The notes below the pieces were generated by a model. That model made no database searches, was not told the DNA's origin, and saw nothing but the letters and a program-made list of their open reading frames with translations. The position numbers and the translations under genes are program-made. Shown piece by piece: positions 22,291 to 30,900 of a stretch of 35,529 nt of DNA (position 1 is its first letter; each line of letters opens with the position of its first letter). The DNA is from Hyphomicrobiales bacterium (GTDB lineage: Bacteria > Pseudomonadota > Alphaproteobacteria > Rhizobiales > Rhizobiaceae), in NCBI GenBank assembly GCA_900472395.1, contig UCHV01000041.1, forward strand, positions 1-35,529. Reading direction: 5' to 3'.

Positions 22291-22702
22291 TTACTGAACC
22301 CTTTTCCCAATCGGGCCGTCTTCTACAGATATGTTACTTATTCAGCAACTTCAAATTCCCGCAATTACGGCCAAAATACTTATTAAGCGTAAACAAGGTT
22401 AGCGTGGCTCTGTTGTTTCAGAGACACTTCAAGTAAAGTCAGTAAAAATACGGAAACTCTTCGCGGAATAGTGAGTTGGACTATGGCGAAACAGCCTGAG
22501 GTTGCCGTTAACACTGCGATAACAATTACCAAGTTGACGCTACTACGTTTCTCTTGCCGGTCAAATCGACTTTTCTGTGGCTTCAGCACAAAAGTCCGCA
22601 GCCTTAATGAATATTAGAACTTTACCAGTCGCGCGTACCAAAATCGGTCGACGCTTGTTGCGCCCTCCCGGCCGATTTCCGGTGTGTTCTGCGCACAGAC
22701 GC
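22291..22702. other. Relatively AT-rich gap upstream of the coiled-coil/TAXI set
   Basis: About 410 bp with visibly lower GC than the neighbouring genes and no convincing gene. A GTG-started minus-strand frame at 22383-22589 (68 codons, one hydrophobic stretch V-N-L-V-I-V-I-A-V-L-T-A) is possible. Its ribosome site (AAGG twelve bases away) is weak and nothing else supports it. The stretch probably holds the promoter of the three-gene minus-strand set. Confidence 0.5.
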
Positions 22703-22734
22703 AAAAAAGGGACGCCCCTGTGGAGCGTCCCTTT
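22703..22734 (-). terminator. Rho-independent terminator of the IalB-family gene
   Basis: Stem AAAGGGACGC (22706-22715) and GCGTCCCTTT (22725-22734) with a nine-base loop. On the minus strand it is followed by TTTTTTGC including the stem end. It lies about 25 bp past the stop of the gene. Confidence 0.88.
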
Positions 22735-22759
22735 CTAATTCAGCGAAAGATACTGTAGC

Positions 22760-23395
22760 TTACTGGCCCTGCTTGGCGGCGTTCTGCGCGTCCTCAAGCT
22801 TCTTGCGGGTTTCTTCGGCCTTCTTCTGCATGCCTTCCTGCAGCGAACGCTGGCTTTCGGCAACCTGCGATTCAGAGATCGCCGGACCATCGTAAACGCC
22901 GGTGAAGCCGGAAAGCGTGATCTTGATCGGGTTCGGCGCACGGCGGAAGTTGACCGACGTGAATACGACCTCGGTGCCCTTCTTCAGAGCGGCAAGGTTG
23001 GCATCGGTGAGCGGTGCTTCGGCAATGCACTTGTCCGGCAGGCAGACGGTGTAATCCATCTTCTGGCCCTTACCGCCATCGATCTGCATGGTGATACCCG
23101 GGGGCAGAAGACGTGCGGTCGGAACCGAAACCTGCATGATCTTGCGGGTTTCCTTGCCCTGAAGCGTCATCAGGCCAACAGCGGTGATAAGCTGGCCGTT
23201 CTGGGCAAGCTGTACGTTCTGGACGACGCAAAGGTCGTTTTCGCCCTGCTTAGCGCAGGTCTTGTACCACTGGCCCGGAGCCGGGCCGGCCGGTGCAGCC
23301 TGCTGTGCGGAAGCGGCGAAAGGAACCGCAGCCGTACCGACCGTCAGGGCCAGAGCCGACAGGGCTCGCGTAATATTGAGTGCGTTAAGCTTCAT
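22760..23395 (-). CDS. Invasion-associated locus B (IalB) family protein
   Basis: A 211-residue secreted protein of the IalB family, named for a Bartonella protein needed for erythrocyte invasion and widespread in Rhizobiales with no general function known. It has a signal peptide of about 30 residues ending A-S-A. Four conserved cysteines follow in two pairs (W-Y-K-T-C-A-K-Q-x-x-x-x-L-C-V and Y-T-V-C-L-P-D-K-C-I-A). The V-S-V-P-T-A-R-L-L-P-P-G-I segment and the F-T-S-V-N-F-R-R strand are also present. A charged Gln/Lys/Glu-rich helix forms the last 40 residues. Its terminator is downstream, and it diverges from the YejA-like gene across a 260-bp gap in which I see no gene. Confidence 0.9.
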   Translation of the reverse strand: MKLNALNITRALSALALTVGTAAVPFAASAQQAAPAGPAPGQWYKTCAKQGENDLCVVQNVQLAQNGQLITAVGLMTLQGKETRKIMQVSVPTARLLPPGITMQIDGGKGQKMDYTVCLPDKCIAEAPLTDANLAALKKGTEVVFTSVNFRRAPNPIKITLSGFTGVYDGPAISESQVAESQRSLQEGMQKKAEETRKKLEDAQNAAKQGQ

Positions 23396-23655
23396 AACGA
23401 AATCCGTCTCCTGAAATCCGTCCGAGAGCGACGAAGCCGCTCGATATCGGGTTGTCTTCCTGCGTTCACCTGTCGGTCAAATGAGGCATTTGAATGACCC
23501 CCAGAGTTGACCAACCTGTTACATCGCGGTTTCAACGATATCCAGTGCCCCACGCAATTTTCTTCATAACAACCTTTATTTCAGCGGCGTTTGATTTGGT
23601 TTCGGCCACTTCCTTGGTCTATTTTGCGCAGAATCATGAGAGACTGAAACTTGCA
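23396..23655. promoter_or_regulatory. Divergent gap between the IalB-family gene and the YejA-like gene
   Basis: A 260-bp gap that must contain both promoters. The stretch at 23500-23640 is relatively AT-rich with several TTC/TTT tracts. No gene or known operator is recognised. Confidence 0.4.
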
Positions 23656-25476
23656 ATGAAAGCCGTCCGAATGCGCCGACAGTCAGCCCTTATTATCGCT
23701 TTCCTGCTTGCAGGAACTGCCAGCGCGCAACCGCTTCATGGCATAGCCATGCACGGGCAACCCGCCCTGCCCGCTGACTACGCCCATTTTCCTTACGTCA
23801 ATCCGGACGTCAAAAAGGGCGGTCGCGTTACCTATGGTGTCGTCGGCACTTACGACAGTCTTAACCCTTTCAACCTGAAAAGCATCCGCACCACCGCGCG
23901 CGGCATATGGGATCCGTCTTTCGGCAATCTCATCTACGAATCACTGATGACCCGTTCGGCTGACGAGCCCTTCACTCTGTACGGCTTTCTCGCCGAGAGC
24001 GTCGAATGGGATGATGACCGCACCTTCGTTCAGTTCAACCTGAACCCGAAGGCGAAATGGTCCGATGGTGAGCCGGTTACCCAGGATGATGTCATCTTCT
24101 CTTTCGAGATACTGCGCGACAAGGGCCGTATCCCTTTCTCGCAGCGTTTGAACTCAGTCGAGAAGATGGAGAAGGTTGGTGAGCACGGCGTGCGTTTCAC
24201 CTTCAACGACAAGGCGACGCGTGAAACGCCTCTCATTCTGGCCACCGGAACTCCGATTTTGCCGAAACACGCGATCGATGTGGAAACGTTCGAGCAATCG
24301 ACGCTGAAGCCGCCGATCGGTTCCGGCCCTTACCTTATCAAGTCGGTCGCGCCGGGAGAACGTATCGTTTATGAGCGCAACCCGGATTACTGGGGCAAGG
24401 ATCTGCCCTCCAAGATCGGCTTCGACAACTACGACCAGATCACCGTCGAATATTTCCTGCAGGACAACACGCTGTTCGAAGCCTTCAAGAAAGGCGCAAT
24501 CGACATCTATCCGGACGGCAGCCCCACCCACTGGACGCGCGCCTACAATTTCCCGGCGGCCAACAATGGCAGCATCGTCAAGGATGCGTTTCAGCCGCAA
24601 CTGCCGACCGGCATGCTCGGTTTCGTTTTCAACGTTCGCCGCCCCTTGTTTGCCGATGTCCGCGTCCGGGCAGCGCTTTCGCTGGCGTTCGATTTCGAGT
24701 GGGCAAACAAGAACCTGTTTGACGGCGCCTATACTCGAACAGAAAGTTTCTGGCAGAATTCACCGCTCTCGGCGCTCGGCAACCCTGCTGACGAAAGGGA
24801 GCTGGCTTTGCTTGGCAAGGCCAAGGATCGTATCGAGCCGGACATACTCAACGGCACGTATCGTCTGCCAAAAACGGACGGCACCGGCGGAGACCGCAAG
24901 GTGTTGAAAAAGGCCGTCGATCTGTTGGCGGACGCCGGATACACGATCCGTAACCGCCGCATGGTCGACAAGAAAGGCCGCCCCCTTGCCTTTGAGGTGA
25001 TGACGCAGACACAGGATCAGGAAAAGCTGGCAATTGCGTATCAGCGCAGCCTGCGGCTGATCGGGGTTGCCATGACAATCCGCACCGTAGACGATTCGCA
25101 GTATCAGGCGCGTTCGGGTACGTTCGATTACGACATCATCGTCAAATCCTATCCATCGTCCCTGTCTCCGGGTATCGAGCAGGTCGGTCGCTGGGGTTCT
25201 GCCGCCGCAAAGGCGCAAGGCAGTTTCAATTTTGCCGGCACGGCGGACGCTGATCTCGACCGGATCATGGATGCGATGCGGCTTGCCCGCAGCAAGGAAG
25301 ACTTCCAGGCATCGGTGCGTGCTTTCGACCGCTTGCTGCTTTCAGGTCACTATGTCGTGCCACTTTACCATGTGCCGCAACAATGGGTGGCGCGCTGGAA
25401 ACGCATCGAGCGTCCGCAGGCGCTGCCACTGAACGGCTATCAGTTTTCCACATGGTGGGATGCCCGCGTAAAATAA
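23656..25476 (+). CDS. ABC transporter substrate-binding protein, YejA-like (family 5)
   Basis: A 606-residue exported binding protein of the peptide/nickel-type family 5. It is closest in pattern to YejA, which binds peptides and microcin C in E. coli. A signal peptide (L-I-I-A-F-L-L-A-G-T-A-S-A) precedes the YejA-like opening H-G-I-A-M-H-G. Later elements are K-K-G-G-R-V-T-Y-G, W-S-D-G-E-P-V-T-Q-D-D-V, G-S-G-P-Y-L-I-K, and Y-E-R-N-P-D-Y-W-G-K-D-L-P. I chose the ATG at 23656; an ATG five codons later is also possible, and the long upstream extension is poor. No yejBEF permease or ATPase genes are adjacent, so partners must lie elsewhere. Confidence 0.88.
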   Translation: MKAVRMRRQSALIIAFLLAGTASAQPLHGIAMHGQPALPADYAHFPYVNPDVKKGGRVTYGVVGTYDSLNPFNLKSIRTTARGIWDPSFGNLIYESLMTRSADEPFTLYGFLAESVEWDDDRTFVQFNLNPKAKWSDGEPVTQDDVIFSFEILRDKGRIPFSQRLNSVEKMEKVGEHGVRFTFNDKATRETPLILATGTPILPKHAIDVETFEQSTLKPPIGSGPYLIKSVAPGERIVYERNPDYWGKDLPSKIGFDNYDQITVEYFLQDNTLFEAFKKGAIDIYPDGSPTHWTRAYNFPAANNGSIVKDAFQPQLPTGMLGFVFNVRRPLFADVRVRAALSLAFDFEWANKNLFDGAYTRTESFWQNSPLSALGNPADERELALLGKAKDRIEPDILNGTYRLPKTDGTGGDRKVLKKAVDLLADAGYTIRNRRMVDKKGRPLAFEVMTQTQDQEKLAIAYQRSLRLIGVAMTIRTVDDSQYQARSGTFDYDIIVKSYPSSLSPGIEQVGRWGSAAAKAQGSFNFAGTADADLDRIMDAMRLARSKEDFQASVRAFDRLLLSGHYVVPLYHVPQQWVARWKRIERPQALPLNGYQFSTWWDARVK

Positions 25477-25525
25477 CAGGTTTTGCCGTCTTCCTCCCGA
25501 CGGCTCATCAAATGAAGGAGTTCCT

Positions 25526-26197
25526 ATGGAACGGCTAACAATCGACCTCGTGTCCGATGTCGTCTGCCCCTGGTGTTATCTCGGCAAGGCGCGTCTCGAA
25601 CTGGCAATCGCCGAAGTACAGGATGAAGTCGGCATCGACATCAACTGGCGCCCCTACCAGCTGAACCCGGACATTCCGGCCGAAGGCGTCGATCACCACG
25701 CATATCTCGCTGAAAAACTGGGTGGCGCCGAAGCCGTCCGGGAAGCGCATGATCGCCTGACCGCGTTCGGCAAGGAAGTCGGCATCAATTTCGATTTCGC
25801 CGCCATCAAGATCGGCCCGAACACGCTGGATGCGCACCGCCTGATGCACTGGGCGATGATGGAAGGCCGCGAAATTCAGGACAAGGTGGCAAGCGCGCTG
25901 TTCAAGGCCAATTTCGAAGACGGGAGAAATGTCGGCGATCACACCGTCCTGCTCGATATCGCCGAACGCTCCGGTCTTGAGCGGAAGGTGATCGAAAACC
26001 TCCTCAAATCCGACGCGGACAAGGACACCGTACAAGCGGAAATTTCTGCGGCCAAGGATATGGGTGTCAGCGGCGTGCCGTTCTTCATCATTGACCAGCA
26101 ATATGCGGTAAGCGGTGCACAGACGCCGGATGTTCTGGCAAATGCGTTCCGGGAAATTGCCGCCTCGAAAGCCGAAGCGCGTAAAGGCATGAACTAA
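25526..26197 (+). CDS. DsbA family oxidoreductase (FrnE-like)
   Basis: A 223-residue thioredoxin-fold protein with the active site C-P-W-C at residues 14-17 after a short beta strand. A helical insertion follows, then the cis-proline loop G-V-S-G-V-P-F-F-I-I-D. There is no signal peptide, so it should be cytosolic, as for FrnE-type thiol oxidoreductases and not periplasmic DsbA. The related 2-hydroxychromene-2-carboxylate isomerase group shares the fold but usually lacks the C-x-x-C. AAGGAG precedes the ATG by five bases. The gene ends four bases before the next start, implying co-translation with the EamA exporter. Confidence 0.9.
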   Translation: MERLTIDLVSDVVCPWCYLGKARLELAIAEVQDEVGIDINWRPYQLNPDIPAEGVDHHAYLAEKLGGAEAVREAHDRLTAFGKEVGINFDFAAIKIGPNTLDAHRLMHWAMMEGREIQDKVASALFKANFEDGRNVGDHTVLLDIAERSGLERKVIENLLKSDADKDTVQAEISAAKDMGVSGVPFFIIDQQYAVSGAQTPDVLANAFREIAASKAEARKGMN

Positions 26198-26201
26198 GAC
26201 C

Positions 26202-27152
26202 ATGGCCACCGTCTCCAGAGACCATGCACTCAAGGGCGTCCTGATCGCCTTCGTTTCGTTCGCAGCCTTCGCATTCAGCGACGCCAGCGTGAAACTGCTC
26301 GAGGGCACGCTCAGCCCTTATCAGGCCTCGTTCCTCGGTGCCATTTTTGGCGCCATGGCCCTGCCCTTCATCATGAAGTCGGGCGACCGCTGGACGGATA
26401 TTTTCGCCACCACCAATAGGCCGCTCTGGATCCTGCGCTTCGCGGCACAGGCCGGCGGCACGATAGGCAGCGTCACCGCCTTCACGCATCTGTCCATGGC
26501 AGAAGCCTTTGCGCTGATCTTCCTTCTGCCGTCCTTCGTCACCATCATGTCGGTATTCTTCCTGAAGGAGAAAGTCGGTTTCCGTCGCTGGGGCGCCGTC
26601 ATCATTGGTTTCGTTGGCGTAATGATCGTTCTGCGCCCGGGTTTTCGCGAGTTGTCCGTCGGTCATCTCGGGGCCGTGTTCGGGGGCTTGAGCGGCGCAA
26701 TCTCCATCGTCATCTTCCGCGCCATGGGCCCGTCGGAAAAGAACATCTCGCTTTATGGCGCGGGTGTTCTCGGCACCCTTACCGTCTGTGGCGCGCTCGC
26801 CATTCCCGGTTTTCAGGTGCCGACTGCCATGCAGTGGGTCTGGCTTGCCGGTTACGGCGGTTTTGCTGCCATCGCCGCCATTCTTCTGATGTATGCGGCA
26901 GCCTATGCGCCGGCGACCCTGATCGGCCCGACACAATACAGCCAGATGTTGTGGGCCGTTTTGTTCGGTTATCTGGTTTTCGGCGATCACATCGATCTGC
27001 CGATGATGATCGGAATCCTGCTGATCGTCGGCTCCGGCCTGATGACGCTGGTGCGCGAGCGCGTCCGCGGCACACCGCTGCCGCCTTCGATCGGCACGGA
27101 TGCGCAAGCCGCCGCGGTGATCGCACCGGAAGAATCTTCTGACAACAGGTAG
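26202..27152 (+). CDS. EamA-type drug/metabolite transporter (DMT superfamily)
   Basis: A 316-residue protein with about ten membrane helices in two EamA repeats. Recognisable elements are F-A-F-S-D-A-S-V-K-L-L-E-G, the first-repeat end F-V-G-V-M-I-V-L-R-P-G-F, and the second-repeat P-A-T-L-I-G-P-T-Q-Y-S-Q-M-L-W-A-V-L-F-G-Y. It resembles the group often annotated as riboflavin or S-adenosylmethionine-type exporters, but its substrate cannot be assigned. It has no ribosome site of its own and begins four bases after the upstream stop, so its translation is probably coupled to the DsbA-family gene. Confidence 0.88.
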   Translation: MATVSRDHALKGVLIAFVSFAAFAFSDASVKLLEGTLSPYQASFLGAIFGAMALPFIMKSGDRWTDIFATTNRPLWILRFAAQAGGTIGSVTAFTHLSMAEAFALIFLLPSFVTIMSVFFLKEKVGFRRWGAVIIGFVGVMIVLRPGFRELSVGHLGAVFGGLSGAISIVIFRAMGPSEKNISLYGAGVLGTLTVCGALAIPGFQVPTAMQWVWLAGYGGFAAIAAILLMYAAAYAPATLIGPTQYSQMLWAVLFGYLVFGDHIDLPMMIGILLIVGSGLMTLVRERVRGTPLPPSIGTDAQAAAVIAPEESSDNR

Positions 27153-27194
27153 GCGGATCCAGTCTATCACGGACCAGCAGCAGGGGAGGACACG

Positions 27195-27956
27195 ATGAAA
27201 ATGGTTTCATGCCCCTGCTGCGGTTTTCAGCTTGCAGCAGAAACACGCTTCTGCTCGCAATGTTTCGTGCCGCAGACCGATGCCCTTGGCCAGGTTCCGC
27301 GGCATGATCTAGCATCGATGTTCGATCGTCTGACCACCGGTTTCCAGCCTCAGCTTCAGTGGAGCCGGTACGAACACGCGCAGACGGACGTCAGAGTTTT
27401 CCATCATCTCATAGAGATGGATTCCTACCTTGTCCGTTTTGCCCGGCATGGTGAAGATCTGCGAGGGATCTTGGTCGAGGGCCGGCAATATCTGGTCTTC
27501 GGTGCCGATGAGACGGGCCTTTTCCTTCTGCACGAGGATGACGGAAGCGTCCATTTTTTAGTGGCGCCGTCCGGCGATCAGCCGCAGGAATTCCATCTGC
27601 TCAATTGCAGTCTGCGCAACTTTCTCAGGTGTTATGCCCGTTTTGCCGCATCAATTCTGGAGAAACGCAGCACACAGCAGCTCTTCGCCTTCATCGATTA
27701 TGTTTCGCTGCATGACCACATCGAAAAACAGGCCGACCTCGCTCGAGAGGGTGACGGGACTGCGGACATGATCATGCGTGGCGGCCGGGATTTTGTCCGT
27801 CATATCGAGGGAAGTCCTACGCCCGGTTGGGACCGGTTATGGTTTCTGCTGGATGAGGACGGCATTCGCGCCGGCATGACATCATCCGAGTTTCTCCGAG
27901 ACGGCCTTATGACCTTAAAAGAAGTGGGGTTTTCGAGACCGGATAACGGCGGATAG
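27195..27956 (+). CDS. Zinc-ribbon protein with SUKH-4-like body, function unknown
   Basis: A 253-residue protein starting with a compact zinc ribbon: C6-P-C-C9 and C20-S-Q-C23. The middle (about residues 70-160) alternates strands and helices with Y-L-V-F-G-A-D-E-T-G-L-F-L-L, then F-H-L-L-N-C-S-L-R-N-F-L-R-C-Y. That last segment resembles the N-S-S-L-x-x-F-L-x-C helix of SUKH-4 immunity-like proteins. The rest is charged and helical. I cannot name a function; a role in binding a partner or RNA is only a guess. The start ATG has an excellent GGGGAGG five bases upstream. It converges with mfd, and its last codons are part of a hairpin. Confidence 0.75.
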   Translation: MKMVSCPCCGFQLAAETRFCSQCFVPQTDALGQVPRHDLASMFDRLTTGFQPQLQWSRYEHAQTDVRVFHHLIEMDSYLVRFARHGEDLRGILVEGRQYLVFGADETGLFLLHEDDGSVHFLVAPSGDQPQEFHLLNCSLRNFLRCYARFAASILEKRSTQQLFAFIDYVSLHDHIEKQADLAREGDGTADMIMRGGRDFVRHIEGSPTPGWDRLWFLLDEDGIRAGMTSSEFLRDGLMTLKEVGFSRPDNGG

Positions 27957-27976
27957 CCTGGCCATCCACCGTTATC
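27942..27976. terminator. Long hairpin shared by the convergent zinc-ribbon gene and mfd
   Basis: Arms GATAACGG-c-GGAT and ATCC-a-CCGTTATC around a GC-rich centre (GCC-T-GGC), about 15 paired bases with two mismatches. It has no T-run. It includes the last codons and stop of the upstream gene and ends four bases before the mfd stop. It could act as a bidirectional terminator or a 3'-end stabiliser. Confidence 0.5.
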
Positions 27977-27980
27977 GTCG

Positions 27981-30900
27981 TCAGACCTTCGCCAGTTCGG
28001 CCATCTGGCCCATCACCTGCGCGGCGGTCACCAGCCGCTTTTCCGGCGTCGGCAGATCGCGGGTCAGGAACACGCTGTGATCCGGCCGGATCTTTGCCAT
28101 CGTACCCTGTTTGGCGATAAAACCGACGAGGTTGGCCGGGTTCGGGAACTGCTTGTCGCGGAACTGCAGAACGATGCCCTTCGGACCGGCATCCACCTTC
28201 TCGACATTAGCCTTGCGGCACAGCGACTTGATGTAGACGACTTTCAACAGGTTCTGCACTTCCTTCGGCATAGGTCCGAAACGGTCCACCATTTCGGCGC
28301 CGAAACCATCGATTTCGGCAAGCTCCGTCAGTTCGCCAAGGCGGCGATAGAGGCCCATACGCAGATGCAGGTCGGGCACATAATCTTCCGGGATCATCAC
28401 GGTAATGCCGACGGAAATCTGCGGCGACCAGCCGGTATCGGTGATCTCGTCTTCGCCCTTCACTTCGGCCACGGCCTCCTCCAGCATCTGCTGGTAAAGC
28501 TCGAAACCAACTTCCTTTATATGGCCGGACTGTTCTTCGCCGAGCAGATTGCCGGCGCCGCGGATATCGAGATCGTGGCTGGCCAGCTGAAAACCGGCGC
28601 CGAGCGTATCGAGCGACTGCAGCACCTTCAAACGGCGCTCGGCCATAACGGTCAACTGCTTGTTGACCGGCAGCGTGAACAGCGCGAACGCCCTCACCTT
28701 CGAGCGACCGACACGGCCACGCAGCTGGTAAAGCTGGGCGAGACCGAACATGTCGGCGCGGTGCACGATCAGCGTGTTGGCGGTCGGCACGTCGAGGCCG
28801 GATTCGACGATGGTGGTCGACAAGAGCACATCATATTTGCCGTCATAGAAGGCATTCATGATGTCTTCGAGGTCACCTGCCGCCATCTGGCCATGCGCCA
28901 CGGCCACCTTCAGTTCCGGCACGTCGGAGCGCAGGAAGGCTTCGACTTCCGGCAGGTCGGCCAGACGCGGGCAAACGTAAAAACTCTGGCCGCCACGATA
29001 ATGCTCGCGCATCAGGGTTTCGCGGATGACCAGCGCATCGAAAGGCGAGATGAAGGTGCGCACCGCCATGCGGTCCACCGGCGGTGTGGTGATCAGCGAC
29101 AGTTCGCGTACACCCGTCATCGCCAATTGCAGCGTACGCGGGATCGGTGTTGCCGAGAGCGTCAGCACATGCACGTCGCTTTTCAGCTCCTTCAGGCGCT
29201 CCTTGTGTTTGACGCCAAAATGCTGCTCCTCGTCGATGATGAGAAGCGCCAGATTGGCGAACTGGATGCCATTGCCGAGCAGCGCATGCGTGCCGACGAC
29301 AATATCGACCTTGCCGTCTGCGACATCCTTCTTGGTCTGCGCCAGTTCCTTGGCCGTGACGAGGCGCGAGGCCTGCGCCAGCTTGATCGGCAGGCCGCGG
29401 AAACGCTCGGTAAACGTCTTGTAATGCTGGCGGGCGAGCAGCGTGGTGGGCACGACGACCGCCACCTGCGCACCGTTCATGGCTGCGAAGAAGGCGGCGC
29501 GAAGCGCCACTTCCGTCTTGCCGAAACCGACGTCGCCGCAGACGAGGCGATCCATCGGCCGCCCGGCGGCCAAATCCTCGCGCACGGATTCGATGGCGGT
29601 TTCCTGATCCTCGGTCTCGTCATAGGGGAAACGCGCGGCGAACTCGTCATACAGACCTTCCGGCGTCGCCAGAACCGGCGCACGGCGGGTGATACGGGTC
29701 GCGGCAATGCGGATCAGTGCATCGGCCATGTCGAGCAGGCGTTTTTTCAGCTTGGCCTTGCGGGCCTGCCATGCGCCACCGCCCAGCTTGTCGAGATTGG
29801 CTTCCGCCGCATCCGAACCGTAGCGCGACAGGATGTCGATGTTTTCGACCGGCAGGAACAGTTTTGCCGAGTCGGCATAATGCAGTTCGAGGCAGGCGCG
29901 CGGCGCACCGGCCGCCTCGATGGTGACGAGACCGACGAACTTGCCGATACCGTGTTCTGCGTGCACGACCAGCGAACCTTCGTCGAGACCGGCAACTTCG
30001 GTCAGGAAATCGGCTCCACGCTTGCGGCGCTTGCCCCGGCGCACCATGCGGTCGCCCAAAATATCCTGCTCGCCGATGACGATCAGATCGCCTGTCTCGA
30101 AACCGGCCTCAAGGCTCATCACGGCCGCAGCCGCCTCGCCTTTTTCCACTTTCTTCAGGTCATCGAGCTTTTCGATCAGGCGGATGCGTTTCAGCCCGCG
30201 CTCGTCGAGAACCTGCAACAGGCGGTCCAGCGAACCGGCAGACCAACCGGTGACCAGCACCTTGTCGCCATCGGCGCGCTTGTCGGCGATATGTTTAACG
30301 ACCAGATCGAAGACATTGACGCGGCTACTCTCGCCGTCGTCGCCGCGTTCCTGGTTTTCCGATTGCGTCTCGGCCTGGCTTTTGGCCCAGCGCGGCCCGG
30401 CATGCGCATCGAGCGCGATGACCTTGCGGCCTTCGGCGTCCATCTCGTTGAACGGTGTCAGGCGAATGGCACCGGCCTCATCGAGACCAGAGGAAAAACT
30501 TTTGCCGTCGAGATAAAGCTGGCCTGGAGACACAGGCTTGTAGGGCGTCGATTGAACGGCGGTCCCTTTGCCCTTGCCCTGAACACCACTGTCACGGCGC
30601 GCTTCAAAATAATCGATCACCAGCTTGGAGCGTTCGACAGCCGCTTCCCGCGCCGTATGATCGGTGACGATGCGAAAACCCTGCAAATAATCGAAGGCGG
30701 TTTCCAGCCGTTCGTAAAACAACGGCAGCCAGTGTTCCATGCCGGCATAACGGCGACCTTCGGACACGGCCTGATAGAGCGCGTCATCGCGATTGGCCGC
30801 ACCGAACAGCGACAGGTAATTTTTGCGGAAACGGCTGATCGTGTCGGGCGTCAGCGTTACTTCGCTCATCGGGTTGAGATCGAGCGAACGCGCCTGTCCC

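Noticed and set aside
22383..22589. A 68-codon GTG-started frame with a hydrophobic stretch
   Set aside because: Weak ribosome site, no recognisable family, AT-rich non-coding surroundings; kept only as a note in the gap entry.
25485..25504. GCCGTC-N8-GACGGC hairpin after the YejA-like gene
   Set aside because: Short stem, no T-run on either strand; not enough to call a terminator.
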